Shown in pieces: positions 1-8,933 of a stretch of DNA of 64,000 nt. The stretch is from Streptomyces sp. CB09001. GTDB lineage: Bacteria > Actinomycetota > Actinomycetes > Streptomycetales > Streptomycetaceae. Numbering within the stretch: the stretch's first letter is position 1; the number at the start of each line of letters is the position of its first letter. The notes beneath the pieces were generated by a model. It was not told where the DNA came from, searched no databases, and worked only from the letters and a program-made list of their open reading frames with translations. The stretch spans positions 2,356,001 through 2,420,000 of the forward strand of contig NZ_CP026730.1 of the NCBI RefSeq assembly GCF_003369795.1, written 5' to 3'. Position numbers and translations under genes: made by a program.

Positions 1-1177
1 TCACGTCGTAGAAGCGCGGCAGGAGCAGCGAGACGGTGGACTTGCCGGAACCGGAGGAGCCGACGACGGCGAGGGTCTCACCGGCCCGGATCTCGAAGGA
101 GAGCCCGTCGAGGACGGGCCGCGGCTCCCCGTCGCCCGTGTCGTAGCCGAAGGCGACGTCGTCGAACTCGACGGTCGCGGGCGCGTCGGCCGGCAGGGTC
201 TTCGTGCCGTCCTCGATGACCGGCTCGGTGTCGATCAGCTCCAGGACGCGCTCGGTGCCGGCCCGGGCCTGCTGGCCGACGGTGAGCACCATGGCGAGCA
301 TCCGGACCGGGCCGACCAGCTGGGCGAGGTAGGTGGAGAAGGCGACGAAGGTGCCGAGGGTGATGTGCCCCCGGACGGCCAGCCAGCCGCCGAGGGCGAG
401 CATGGCGACCTGGCCGAGGGCGGGGACGGCCTGGAGGGCCGGGGTGTAGGTGGCGTTCAGCCTGATCGTCCGCAGCCGCCCGGCGAAGAGCCTGCGCCCG
501 ACCTCCCGGAGCTTCCCGGTCTCCTGCTCCTCCTGCCCGAAGCCCTTCACCACGCGTACGCCGCTCACCGAGCCGTCGACCACCCCGGCGACGGCGGCGG
601 CCTGCGCCTGCGCGTACCAGGTGGCGGGGTGCAGCCGGGTGCGGCTGCGGCGGGCGATGAACCACAGGGCCGGCGCGACGGCGAGCGCGACCAGGGTCAG
701 CGGCAGGGACAGCCACGCCATGATCACCAGGGAGATCAGGAAGAGCAGGACGTTCCCGATGGTCATCGGGAGCATGAAGAGCAGGCCCTGGATCAGCTGG
801 AGGTCGCTGGTCGCCCGCCCGACGACCTGCCCCGTGGACAGCTCGTCCTGGCGTCTGCCGTCGAGCCGGGTGATCGTCCCGTACATGTCGGTCCGCAGGT
901 CGTGCTGGACGTCGAGGGCGAGCCGGCCGCCGTAGTACCGGCGGATGTAGGTGAGGACGTAGACGACGGCCGCGGCGCCGATCAGGAGACCGGCCCAGAG
1001 GGCCATGTCCCTGGTCCTGTCGCCGATCACGTCGTCGATGATCACCTTGGTGATCAGGGGCACGAAGGCCATGACGGCCATGCCGCCCAGCGAGGCCCCG
1101 AGGGCGAGTACGACGTCCTTGGGGTTGCGCCAGGCGTACCCCGCCAGTCGTCGTACCCAGCCCCGTTGCGCGTCCAC
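1..1177 (-). CDS. ABC exporter, fused permease/ATPase (3' end cut by window)
   Basis: Type IV-fold ABC exporter half-transporter (MsbA/LmrA-like) in the cytoplasmic membrane, which exports lipids, drugs or peptides using ATP; the substrate cannot be read from sequence. About 392 residues are visible: an N-terminal transmembrane domain with hydrophobic helices from about residue 20 onward and the typical exporter linker 'LSTGQVVGRATSDLQLIQG', then the start of the nucleotide-binding domain. The Walker A motif GSSGSGKST lies at the window edge; signature and Walker B motifs are outside. I chose the GTG at 1177 because GGAGGG sits about 6 nt upstream; a GTG at 1207 in the same frame has a weaker site. 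The next gene on the same strand lies 99 nt upstream. Confidence 0.9.
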   Translation of the reverse strand, partial: MDAQRGWVRRLAGYAWRNPKDVVLALGASLGGMAVMAFVPLITKVIIDDVIGDRTRDMALWAGLLIGAAAVVYVLTYIRRYYGGRLALDVQHDLRTDMYGTITRLDGRRQDELSTGQVVGRATSDLQLIQGLLFMLPMTIGNVLLFLISLVIMAWLSLPLTLVALAVAPALWFIARRSRTRLHPATWYAQAQAAAVAGVVDGSVSGVRVVKGFGQEEQETGKLREVGRRLFAGRLRTIRLNATYTPALQAVPALGQVAMLALGGWLAVRGHITLGTFVAFSTYLAQLVGPVRMLAMVLTVGQQARAGTERVLELIDTEPVIEDGTKTLPADAPATVEFDDVAFGYDTGDGEPRPVLDGLSFEIRAGETLAVVGSSGSGKSTVSLLLPRFYDV

Positions 1178-1276
1178 GCCGTGCCCTCCGGTCGTCGTCC
1201 TGCTCACCTGATCTACCGGAAGGCACCAACGCCTGCGAGCGGGGATTTCATCCCGCCGCAACAATCGGCCGGGTGA

Positions 1277-2278
1277 TCAGACGCGGACGCGGAGCCCGAG
1301 GAGGCGGGTGGTCTGTACGGCGTTCTGGTTGTCGTCGCTGACGACCAGGGCCTCCAGGCGGCCCGCGGAGCGGCCCGTCACGGCCATCCCCTCGAAGTTG
1401 TCGAGGAGGGGGTTGGGCTGGGGCTGCTCGGCCGTGGCGCCGAGCGTGGGGCAGTCGGCGAGGTCGGCGAGGAGCCGCTTGTCCAGTGCGCTGCCGCCGC
1501 GGCCGGGCCGGTCGGCCAGCTGGAGGCGGACGGTGTTGCCGACACCGGCCGTGAAGCCGCGCTCCAGGACGAGGAGGCGCCCGTCGGGAGTCGCGGTGAC
1601 CTCGGAGACGCCGAGACCGGGGTCGGTCCGGTAGGTGTACTGGGCACCGAGCCGGAAGTCGCCGTGCCGCGTCCGCTGCCAGGTCTGGAAGCGGACCAGG
1701 TCGGCGGGGTCGCCGTCGAGCGGGTACTCCATGGAGGCGAGCAGGGTCCGGCCGCCGGGCAGGAGCGTGAGCCCCTCGAAGCTGCCGTTCGCCCGGGCGC
1801 GGCCCTCGGGAGCGGTGCGGAGGTCGTCCGGCACGGGCAGGCGGCCGAGCAGCTCGCCGGTGCGGGCGTAGCGGCGGACGGACGGCTCGGTCTCGGAGGA
1901 GACGAGGAACGTGCCGTCCCGGTCGGCGACCAGTCCTTCGGAGTCGAGCGCGGCGCCGTTCTCGTCGGCGAGCGTGATCACGCCGCGCGGCTTCAGGGTG
2001 CGCGCGTCCAGCCGGAAGAGGGACGAGCGGTCGGAGAGGGCGGCCAGGGAGCCGCGCCGGCCGGGCGCGAGGGCGGAGAGGTTGCCGACGTAGGCGCCGT
2101 CGTACGCCGTCTTGTCGAGGGCGTCGGTGAAGCCGGTGAGGGAGACGGCGGGCGAGCAGGCGTTCGCCGGGGGCCGCTCCTGTGCGGCGGCGGCCGGTCC
2201 CGCGGCGGTCAGGCAGCCCGCCGTGGCGAGGCTCGCGGTGAGGGTGGCGAGGGCGGTACGGAGGGTTCTCGGGCGCAT
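1277..2278 (-). CDS. secreted esterase-like/phytase-family protein
   Basis: 333-residue exported protein. The N-terminus (MRPRTLRTALATL, then an Ala-rich hydrophobic stretch ending near AAAA about residue 32) is a Sec signal peptide. The mature part resembles the 'esterase-like activity of phytase' family, a beta-propeller-like domain: repeated strands, a segment LDSEGLVADRDGTFLVSSE, and C-terminal LEALVVSDDNQNAVQTTRLL. The substrate is unknown; family members are named for phytase-like similarity, not proven chemistry. The ATG at 2278 is preferred over upstream in-frame starts because it begins the signal peptide and is preceded by AGGGTGACC. It is divergent from the secreted nuclease at 2538. 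Confidence 0.8.
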   Translation of the reverse strand: MRPRTLRTALATLTASLATAGCLTAAGPAAAAQERPPANACSPAVSLTGFTDALDKTAYDGAYVGNLSALAPGRRGSLAALSDRSSLFRLDARTLKPRGVITLADENGAALDSEGLVADRDGTFLVSSETEPSVRRYARTGELLGRLPVPDDLRTAPEGRARANGSFEGLTLLPGGRTLLASMEYPLDGDPADLVRFQTWQRTRHGDFRLGAQYTYRTDPGLGVSEVTATPDGRLLVLERGFTAGVGNTVRLQLADRPGRGGSALDKRLLADLADCPTLGATAEQPQPNPLLDNFEGMAVTGRSAGRLEALVVSDDNQNAVQTTRLLGLRVRV

Positions 2279-2537
2279 GCCGGTCACCCTAGGGCGGGGA
2301 AATGGACGGAAGTTGACCGTCTTCCGAAAGCTGGGACGCGGGAGCGCCGACCTGGCCGTGTGGATTGCTCGGAGCACCGCCCGGCTCGTCCTCGGCAGCG
2401 GCGAACCGGTGACCTCCATGTGGGGCCGGTCCGGCCACCGTCACGCAATCGCCACCCTCCGTACACCCCGCCTCCCACATGTCCATGTCACGCTCGTCGT
2501 ACCACACAACTCCACACGCGTAGATCGGACACCCCAC

Positions 2538-3350
2538 ATGCTCGCGATACGCACCCGGCGCCGCAAGGCGGTCGTCCTCGCCACGGCCGCCGTGCTCGCC
2601 GGACTCTCCGCACCCTCCCTGACGGCGAGTCCGGCCACGGCGACCACGACGACGACCACGGACTACGACTCGACGTACTACAAGGACGCGATCGGCAAGA
2701 CGGGCGCGAGCCTCAAGTCGTCCCTCCACACGATCATCAGCGACCAGACGAAGCTCTCGTACTCGGCGGTCTGGGACGCGCTCAAGGCCACCGACGAGGA
2801 CCCGGACAACAGCGGCAACGTGATCCTGCTCTACTCGGGCGTCTCCCGCAGCAAGTCGCTCAACGGCGGCGACACCGGCGACTGGAACCGCGAGCACGTG
2901 TGGGCCAAGTCCCACGGCGACTTCGGCACCTCGACCGGACCCGGCACGGACATCCACCACCTGCGTCCCTCGGACGTCCGGGTCAACAGCGTCCGGGGCA
3001 ACAAGGACTTCGACAACGGCGGCAGCGCCGTCAGCGAGGGCGGCGGCAGCCTCACCGACTCCGACTCCTTCGAGCCCCGCGACGCGGTCAAGGGCGACGT
3101 GGCCCGCATGATCTTCTACATGGCGGTCCGCTACGAGGGCGGCGACGGCTTCGCCGACCTGGAGGTCAACGGCCAGGTCGACAACGGCAGCAACCCGTAC
3201 ATCGGCAAGCTCTCCGTACTGAAGGCATGGAACGACGAGGACCCGCCGGACGCCTTCGAGGAGCACCGCAACCAGGTGATCTACGACGACTACCAGCACA
3301 ACCGCAACCCGTTCGTCGACCACCCGGAGTGGGTGGAGTCGATCTGGTAG
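2538..3350 (+). CDS. secreted endonuclease I family nuclease
   Basis: 270-residue extracellular DNase/RNase of the endonuclease I (EndA/NucM) family. Residues 1 to about 36 form a signal peptide (charged MLAIRTRRRK, hydrophobic core, AT-repeat cleavage region). The mature domain shows the family signatures: DWNREHVWAKSHG, GTDIHHLRPSD and NSVRGNKDFDNGG, the His/Asn-rich metal-binding core of these beta-beta-alpha-metal nucleases. The ATG at 2538 starts the signal peptide; no strong Shine-Dalgarno is visible. Its stop codon is only 4 nt from the stop of the convergent NB-ARC gene. The likely role is scavenging extracellular nucleic acid. Confidence 0.9.
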   Translation: MLAIRTRRRKAVVLATAAVLAGLSAPSLTASPATATTTTTTDYDSTYYKDAIGKTGASLKSSLHTIISDQTKLSYSAVWDALKATDEDPDNSGNVILLYSGVSRSKSLNGGDTGDWNREHVWAKSHGDFGTSTGPGTDIHHLRPSDVRVNSVRGNKDFDNGGSAVSEGGGSLTDSDSFEPRDAVKGDVARMIFYMAVRYEGGDGFADLEVNGQVDNGSNPYIGKLSVLKAWNDEDPPDAFEEHRNQVIYDDYQHNRNPFVDHPEWVESIW

Positions 3351-3354
3351 GCGG

Positions 3355-5586
3355 TCAGCCCACGAGACCGTCCGGCGCGGGCGGCGTCGCCAGGACCTCG
3401 GTGTACCAGGCGCGGGCCGCGACGGTCTCGGGGTGGTCCTCGCCCAGGCTCACGGCCCGCCCCTCGGCCACCTCGCGCGCGCTCTCGGCGGCCTGTTCCC
3501 GCTTGCCCTGCGCGTACTGGGCGCGGCTGAGCTGGATGAGCACCCCGTAGACCAGGGGGTGGTCCTCCCCGTACCCCGCCCGCTGCCCGGCCAGCACCCG
3601 GCGGAAGAGCTGTTCGGCCTCGGCGCCCCGGCCGGAGCGCAGGAGCCCTCGTGCCAGCGCGTCGCGCGCCCACACGGTCACCAGGTGCTCGGGACCGAGA
3701 CGGCGTTCGCACTCCCCCGCCAGTTCCCCGGCCGCCGTCGTGTAGCCGTCGAACTCGTCCTGTGCGAGACGGAGTTCCAGCAGCTCGCAGCGGGTCTTGA
3801 GGGTGGCGACATGGTCCTCGCCGAGCGCCTGGCTGCGGCCGTCCAGGACGGTGTCCAGCAGCGTCCGCGCGTGCGCCAGGTCGCCCAGGCGGTGCAGCAC
3901 CCGCTGCAGTTCGTAGGCCGCGTCCAGGGTGCGCTCGTCGTACGGGCCGAGCGTGCGCAGCGCCTCCTGGTGGACCGGCCGCAGGAGGTCGGCGGCTTCG
4001 GCGTACCGGCCGAGTCGGAACAGGACGGTGCCCTGGCCCGACCGGGCTTCGATGGTCACCGGATGTTCGGCGCCCAGATGCTCCGCGGCCGTCTTCGCGG
4101 CGGTGGAGGCCAGGGCGAGCGCGGCGGTCCAGTCCCCCGCCTCGTACACCAGCCGCGCGAGACGGACCGCCAGCCGCACGGATTCCGCCGTCACCAGGTC
4201 GTGGCGGTGGCAGCGGTGCAGCAGACCGGTCGCGTGCGGCGCCAGGAGCCGCACCTGGGAGCGGGCCCGTGGCGACGCGGCGCCCTCCGGCGGCAGCGCG
4301 GCCCGCAGCAACACGCCCGCGGCAGCCGCCAGGAGTTCGCGCTCCGCGTCGGGCACGCTCCCGGCGACACTGTCCAGCAGGACCCCGTGGGCCTTCACGC
4401 AGCGGTGCCCGTCCGTCTCCACCATCTCGATCAGCGAGTGGTCGAGGAGTGCGCGCAGGGCCGGTTCGACCCGGGACGCGGCCAGCGGCGGATCGAGGTG
4501 TTCGAGGCCGACGCCGCCCTGTGCCGCCGGCATGAGCAGGGACAGCGGCACGGGGTCCGCCGCCCAGCAGGACAGCAGCCGCAGCAGGGCCGTGGCCTCC
4601 GGCAGGCCGCCCTCCGCCAGGCCGTCCAGCGACAGCTGCCACGTGCGGCCCACGAGGTGGCGGGACTGTCCGCCACCGGTCGCCGACGCCCCCCGGTCGA
4701 CCAGGGCCGTGGACTCCTCGGTCAGTTTCCGGTCGTACTCGTCCATGGACCACGACTCCAGCAGCTGGTGGGCCAGATGGGACCCGGCCAGGGTCAGCGC
4801 CAGCGGCAGACAGCCCAGGCGCCGGGCGACCTTCCGCGCGGACTCGCGCGTGCCCGCGTCCGGAGCCAGATCGCGCAGGACCAGAGTCGCGTCCTCCAGG
4901 GGCAGCACCCCGAGCCGGTGACTGCTCGTCGCCGGGGCGCGCCACAGCGACGAGGTCGCGTGCCGGGTGGTCACCAGCACCGTCCCCGAGGGACTCGGAC
5001 GCAGCCAGGAGCCCTCCTCCAGGACGGCGGGGTCGTCGGCGTTGTCGAGAACCAGCAGCCAGGGTTGTGCCGAGTGGTCCAAGTAGTGCCAGACCAGGTC
5101 GGCCGCGGCGCGCCGGCCGCCGGCCGCGGCGGCCAGTTCGCCGGCGGTGGCACCGCGGTCACCGGCGACGGCGAGCATGCCCGCGCGCAGGGACACGCGT
5201 TCGGAGGCGTTGACCCACAGGCCGACGCGACCGTGGTCCCGTACGGCCTCGGTGAACAGGGCCTGGGCGACGGCCGTCTTGCCGCAGCCGCCCATGCCGT
5301 GCAGGACCTGGATGTCGCCGCCGGGTCCGGCCACGGCGGCCCGCAGACGGTCCATGAGGTCGGTGCGGTCCCGCAGGACACAGGGTGCGCGACCGACCAG
5401 GGGCATGCGGACGGAGTCGGGAGCGGCCTGACGGGGTTCGGCCGGGCCCGTCCACGGGTGTCCGAACAGCGGGGCCGACCCCGGGGCGTAGTGATGGACG
5501 TGTTCCTCGATGTACTGGTCGCCACCGGTCTGGTAGATCCGGGCGCTGCCCGACGCGCGGCCCTCCATCGGCCTCGGGACGCTCAT
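3355..5586 (-). CDS. NLR-like protein: amyloid-like motif + NB-ARC + TPR
   Basis: 743-residue STAND ATPase with the layout of bacterial NLR proteins. Residues 9-28 carry a short Gly/Gln motif (ASGSARIYQTGGDQYI) almost identical to the C-terminus of the upstream gene's product. The NB-ARC domain follows: P-loop GMGGCGKT at about 97-104, Walker B WLLVLDNADD at about 176-185, VLVTTRH at about 203-209 and GCLPLALTLAG after the nucleotide fold. The C-terminal third has about six kinesin-light-chain-type TPRs (repeated LGxxHPxT and A...L.RLGR patterns), the usual ligand-sensing part. The ATG at 5586 overlaps the upstream stop as ATGA, so the two genes are translationally coupled. Inference: a signal sensor that passes activation to the partner through the shared motif. 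Ligand and outcome are unknown. Confidence 0.85.
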   Translation of the reverse strand: MSVPRPMEGRASGSARIYQTGGDQYIEEHVHHYAPGSAPLFGHPWTGPAEPRQAAPDSVRMPLVGRAPCVLRDRTDLMDRLRAAVAGPGGDIQVLHGMGGCGKTAVAQALFTEAVRDHGRVGLWVNASERVSLRAGMLAVAGDRGATAGELAAAAGGRRAAADLVWHYLDHSAQPWLLVLDNADDPAVLEEGSWLRPSPSGTVLVTTRHATSSLWRAPATSSHRLGVLPLEDATLVLRDLAPDAGTRESARKVARRLGCLPLALTLAGSHLAHQLLESWSMDEYDRKLTEESTALVDRGASATGGGQSRHLVGRTWQLSLDGLAEGGLPEATALLRLLSCWAADPVPLSLLMPAAQGGVGLEHLDPPLAASRVEPALRALLDHSLIEMVETDGHRCVKAHGVLLDSVAGSVPDAERELLAAAAGVLLRAALPPEGAASPRARSQVRLLAPHATGLLHRCHRHDLVTAESVRLAVRLARLVYEAGDWTAALALASTAAKTAAEHLGAEHPVTIEARSGQGTVLFRLGRYAEAADLLRPVHQEALRTLGPYDERTLDAAYELQRVLHRLGDLAHARTLLDTVLDGRSQALGEDHVATLKTRCELLELRLAQDEFDGYTTAAGELAGECERRLGPEHLVTVWARDALARGLLRSGRGAEAEQLFRRVLAGQRAGYGEDHPLVYGVLIQLSRAQYAQGKREQAAESAREVAEGRAVSLGEDHPETVAARAWYTEVLATPPAPDGLVG
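5531..5560. repeat. 30-bp direct repeat, copy in NLR gene
   Basis: Thirty bases here are identical to 5617-5646, 86 bp away. They encode the core of the shared SARIYQ motif in the NB-ARC gene. The offset of 86 (not a multiple of 3) fits the frame change between the two overlapping genes. Confidence 0.9.
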
Positions 5587-6002
5587 CGTTCGGTGATGTG
5601 CTGGTCGCGCCCGGCCTGGTAGATCCGGGCGCTGCCCGACGCGCGGGCCCGCAGGTGGACGTGCCGGGCATTCGGTTCCTCCGGCATCGACGACGCCAAC
5701 TCGTCGAGGAGGCCGCGCAGTTCGTCCGCGACGTCCGGCCGGGCGAGCAGCAGGCGCCGTACGCGTCCCTGCCATTCGGCGGTCAGCCCGGCCTCGGCTT
5801 CGTCGTCACCGGCCGCACGGGCGAGGAGCAGCTCCTCGCGGCCCGCTTCCAGCTCCTCACCGACGCTCTCGGCTCTGGCGGGCTGGAAACGGCGCCACAG
5901 GGCGACCATGCCGTCCCGCGCCGATTCCCAGGCGTTCGTGACCATCAGCGTGACGACGGTCGTGCCCGCCGTCCCCGCCAGTGCAGCGATCTCCGGATCC
6001 AC
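5583..6002 (-). CDS. small NLR-partner protein, Bell/HeLo-like with C-terminal amyloid-like motif
   Basis: 139-residue protein starting at GTG 6002, preceded by an AGGGGGG ribosome site. Residues 1-40 are a short acidic start followed by a hydrophobic/amphipathic helix (IAALAGTAGTTVVTLMV, then AWESARDGMVALWRRF). The middle is charged helical sequence. The last 20 residues carry ASGSARIYQAGRDQHITE, matching the N-terminal motif of the downstream NB-ARC protein. From knowledge of bacterial NLR systems, an effector ending in such a motif next to an NLR beginning with it is the arrangement described for bacterial amyloid signalling motifs (BASS) with Bell domains. Assignment to Bell is my inference from the N-terminal pattern; no enzymatic motif is visible. 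Confidence 0.75.
   Translation of the reverse strand: MDPEIAALAGTAGTTVVTLMVTNAWESARDGMVALWRRFQPARAESVGEELEAGREELLLARAAGDDEAEAGLTAEWQGRVRRLLLARPDVADELRGLLDELASSMPEEPNARHVHLRARASGSARIYQAGRDQHITER
5617..5646. repeat. 30-bp direct repeat, copy in partner gene
   Basis: Second identical copy, encoding the C-terminal motif of the 139-residue partner. Nucleotide identity, not just protein identity, points to recent duplication or gene conversion of the motif. Confidence 0.9.
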
Positions 6003-6061
6003 GGTCCCCCCTAAGGCCGGCTCCCGATCCTAGGGCCCCGGGCCGCCGGCGGCACGAGTTT

Positions 6062-7759
6062 TCACGCCGCGTGCGTCGGCGCGAACATCCGCAGGACAGC
6101 GGGGAGTACGACGACCGACGGGCCCGGAGTCGCCAGTGCCTTCGCGAGGTCCGTCTCCAGGGTCTCCGGTGACGTGCGCACGCCCGGCACCCCGAACGAC
6201 TCGGCCAGGGCGACGAAGTCGGGGCCGGGCAGGTCCGTCGCCGTGGGCTGTCCGAAGGCGTCGGTCATGTACTGGCGCAGGATGCCGTAGCCGCCGTCGT
6301 CGACGATCAGCCAGGTGACGTTCAGGCCGTACTGGCGGGCGGTGGCCAGTTCGGCGACGGAGTACAGCGCGCCGCCGTCGCCGGAGACGGCCAGCACCGG
6401 GTGGGTGGGGTCGGCGACCGCTGCGCCCAGGGCCGCCGGGAAGGCATAGCCGAGGCCTCCGGCGCCCTGGGCGGAGTGCATGGTGCCCGGGGCCTTCGCG
6501 TCGAAGGCGGACCAGGCCCAGTAGGCCAGGACGGTCATGTCCCAGAAGGAGGGGGCGCGGGGTGGGAGGGCCTTGCGGACCGCGGCCAGGACGTCCTGCT
6601 CCAGGGTGAGGTCCTGGGCGGCGATGCGTGCGCGGACCTTGGTCAGCAGCTCCCGTACCCGGTCCGGGGCGGCCGGGTCGGTGCGCTCCCCCGCGCGCTC
6701 CCCCACCGTCTCCAGCAGGGCCTGGAGGGCGAGGCGGGCGTCGGCGTGGATGCCGAGGGCCGGGTGGTTGGATTCCAGTTTGCCGAGGTCGGCCTCGACC
6801 TGGATCACCCGGCCGCGGGGCGCGAACGTGTGGTAGTTGGAGGAGAGTTCGCCGAGGCCCGAGCCGACCACGAGGAGGACGTCGGCGTCCTCCAGGAAGT
6901 CCGTCGTGTGGCGGTCCTCCAGCCAGGACTGGAGGGAGAGGGGGTGCGTCCAGGGGAAGGCGCCCTTGCCGCCGAAGGTGGTGACGACGGGGGCCTGGAG
7001 GCGTTCCGCCAGCTGCCGGAGCTTCTTGGCGGCGTCCGCCCGGACCACTCCCCCGCCCGCGACGATCACCGGGCGCTCGGCGCGGGTGAGCAGGTCGGCC
7101 GCCACCGCCGTCAGTTCGGGGCGCGGGGGCAGTTCCTCGGGGAAGGTGTCGCCGCCGGAGACGACCGGGATCGAGGTCTCGGCGAGGAGGACGTCCTGCG
7201 GGATCTCCACCCACACCGGGCCGTGCGGGACGGTCAGCGCCGACGTCCAGGCCTCCGCGATCGCGGACGGGATCTGGGACTGGGTGCGGACGGTGTGCAC
7301 CGACTTGACCACGCCCCGGAAGGAGGCGGCCTGGTCGGGGAGTTCGTGCAGGTAGCCGTGGCGCCCGCCGCCGAGGCCCGCCGTGGGGACCTGGCTGCCG
7401 ATCGCCAGGACGGGGGCGGAGGCGGCCCGCGCCTCCTGGAGCGCGGCGAGGGAGGTGAGGGCTCCCGGGCCGGTGGACAGGAGGAGCGGGGCGGCCTCGC
7501 CGGTGACGCGGCCGTACGCGTCCGCGGCGAACCCGGCGTTGTTCTCCACCCGCAGGCCGATGTAGCGCAGGCCGGAGCGGCGCAGGGCGTCGAACACGCC
7601 GAGGGCGTGCTGGCCGGGCAGGCCGAAGACGGTGGTCGCGCCGAGTGCCGCCAGGGACTCCACGACCAGGTCCCCGCCGGTGCGGCAGGGGGGAGGATTC
7701 AGCGCGGCCTGGGTCTGGGCGGCGGTCGGGCGGAGCACCAGGTCGTGGTCGTGGGTCAC
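6062..7759 (-). CDS. thiamine diphosphate-dependent enzyme, acetolactate synthase-like
   Basis: 565-residue cytoplasmic ThDP enzyme of the acetolactate synthase/benzoylformate decarboxylase superfamily. The N-terminal Pyr domain has [15 protein letters not shown] and the cofactor-activating Glu in [15 protein letters not shown] (about residue 55). A central domain follows ([18 protein letters not shown]), then the C-terminal PP domain with metal/ThDP motif [18 protein letters not shown]. The usual Asn-Asn after the GDG motif is replaced by VDDGGYG, so the exact reaction is uncertain. The GTG start at 7759 overlaps the agmatinase stop as GTGA, so the two are probably made together; a 2-oxo acid or guanidino/amine breakdown step is plausible but not shown. 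Confidence 0.85.
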   Translation of the reverse strand: MTHDHDLVLRPTAAQTQAALNPPPCRTGGDLVVESLAALGATTVFGLPGQHALGVFDALRRSGLRYIGLRVENNAGFAADAYGRVTGEAAPLLLSTGPGALTSLAALQEARAASAPVLAIGSQVPTAGLGGGRHGYLHELPDQAASFRGVVKSVHTVRTQSQIPSAIAEAWTSALTVPHGPVWVEIPQDVLLAETSIPVVSGGDTFPEELPPRPELTAVAADLLTRAERPVIVAGGGVVRADAAKKLRQLAERLQAPVVTTFGGKGAFPWTHPLSLQSWLEDRHTTDFLEDADVLLVVGSGLGELSSNYHTFAPRGRVIQVEADLGKLESNHPALGIHADARLALQALLETVGERAGERTDPAAPDRVRELLTKVRARIAAQDLTLEQDVLAAVRKALPPRAPSFWDMTVLAYWAWSAFDAKAPGTMHSAQGAGGLGYAFPAALGAAVADPTHPVLAVSGDGGALYSVAELATARQYGLNVTWLIVDDGGYGILRQYMTDAFGQPTATDLPGPDFVALAESFGVPGVRTSPETLETDLAKALATPGPSVVVLPAVLRMFAPTHAA

Positions 7760-8724
7760 TTCGAACGGGCCTCGGCGATCTGGCGGGACATGATGGTGGT
7801 CAGTTCGTAGGCGGTGTGGGACGCGGCCACCGACGTGATCTCCGCGTGGTCGTAGGCGGGGGCGACCTCGACGACGTCGGCGGAGACCAGGTTGCAGGAG
7901 GCCAGGCCGCGCAGGATCTCCAGCAGTTCGCGGGAGGTCATGCCGCCGGCCTCGGGGGTGCCGGTGCCGGGGGCGTGCGCGGGGTCGAGGCAGTCGATGT
8001 CGATGGAGATGTACAGGGGGCGGTCCCCGATGCGCTGCCTGAGCTGGTCGGCGACCTCGTCGGCGCCGCGGCGGTAGACGTCGGCGGAGGTGACGATGCC
8101 GAAGCCCATCTTCTCGTCGTCGGTGAGGTCCTTCTTGCCGTACAGGGGGCCGCGGGTGCCGACGTGGGAGAGCGCGGAGGTGTCGAGGACGCCTTCCTCG
8201 ACCGCGCGCCGGAAGGGGGTGCCGTGCGTGTACTCGGCGCCGAAGTAGGTGTCCCAGGTGTCCAGGTGGGCGTCGAAGTGCAGCAGGGCGACGGGGCCGT
8301 GCTTCTTGGCGACCGAGCGCAGCAGCGGCAGGGCGATGGTGTGGTCGCCGCCCAGGGTCATCAGCCGGGCGCCGGTGCCCAGGAGGTCGTCGGCGGCGGC
8401 CTCGACCGTCTCGACGGCCTCGTGGATGTTGAACGGGTTCACGGCGATGTCGCCGCCGTCCGCGACCTGGGCGAGGGCGAAGGGGGAGGCGTCCTGCGCC
8501 GGGTTGTAGGGGCGCAGCAGGCGGGAGGCCTCGCGGATGGCGTTGCCGCCGAAGCGGGCGCCGGGCCGGTAGGAGACGCCCGAGTCGAACGGCACACCCA
8601 CGACGGCGACGTCGGCGGCGCCGACCTCGTCCAGGCGCGGGAGCCGGGCGAAGGTCGCGGGCCCGGCGTAGCGCGGGATCCGGGAGGAGTCGACGGGACC
8701 GCGGGGCGTCTCGTTGCTGCTCAT
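7756..8724 (-). CDS. speB: agmatinase/guanidinobutyrase-family ureohydrolase
   Basis: 322-residue Mn-dependent ureohydrolase releasing urea from a guanidino compound (agmatine to putrescine, or guanidinobutyrate to GABA). Metal-binding motifs are intact: MTLGGDHT (about 125), [12 protein letters not shown] (about 151) and [19 protein letters not shown] (about 240). Length is normal for SpeB. ATG 8724 has GGAAGG about 7 nt upstream. It is the first gene of a two-gene unit with the ThDP enzyme (GTGA overlap). The 209-bp region upstream is shared with the divergent gene at 8934. Sequence alone does not separate agmatinase from guanidinobutyrase. Confidence 0.9.
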   Translation of the reverse strand: MSSNETPRGPVDSSRIPRYAGPATFARLPRLDEVGAADVAVVGVPFDSGVSYRPGARFGGNAIREASRLLRPYNPAQDASPFALAQVADGGDIAVNPFNIHEAVETVEAAADDLLGTGARLMTLGGDHTIALPLLRSVAKKHGPVALLHFDAHLDTWDTYFGAEYTHGTPFRRAVEEGVLDTSALSHVGTRGPLYGKKDLTDDEKMGFGIVTSADVYRRGADEVADQLRQRIGDRPLYISIDIDCLDPAHAPGTGTPEAGGMTSRELLEILRGLASCNLVSADVVEVAPAYDHAEITSVAASHTAYELTTIMSRQIAEARSK

Positions 8725-8933
8725 GCACTGCCTTCCTTCTTACGCTTCGTCGCGTATGTACTGCTGCCGTCCGACTGTACTGGTGAGCGGGGCAGCCGGT
8801 CGTCGCAGACTAGATGGCCGAATTGCGGCTGCGACATGTACATTCCGTCCATACGCGCCCCGGTGACTGGAGGAATCGGCTATCCCGCCGGGACCGGCTG
8901 CTGCCCGGAGCCGGGCTGCCTCACAATGGAGCC

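Noticed and set aside
3355..6002. A TIR, protease or nuclease effector domain in the NLR pair
   Set aside because: No catalytic motif of those families is visible in either protein; only the short shared motif, NB-ARC and TPRs are supported.
7760..8728. Apparent N-terminal extension of the ThDP enzyme, suggesting a fusion with the ureohydrolase
   Set aside because: The extension is the agmatinase gene read in another frame. The real ureohydrolase frame carries all metal motifs and ends in a GTGA overlap.
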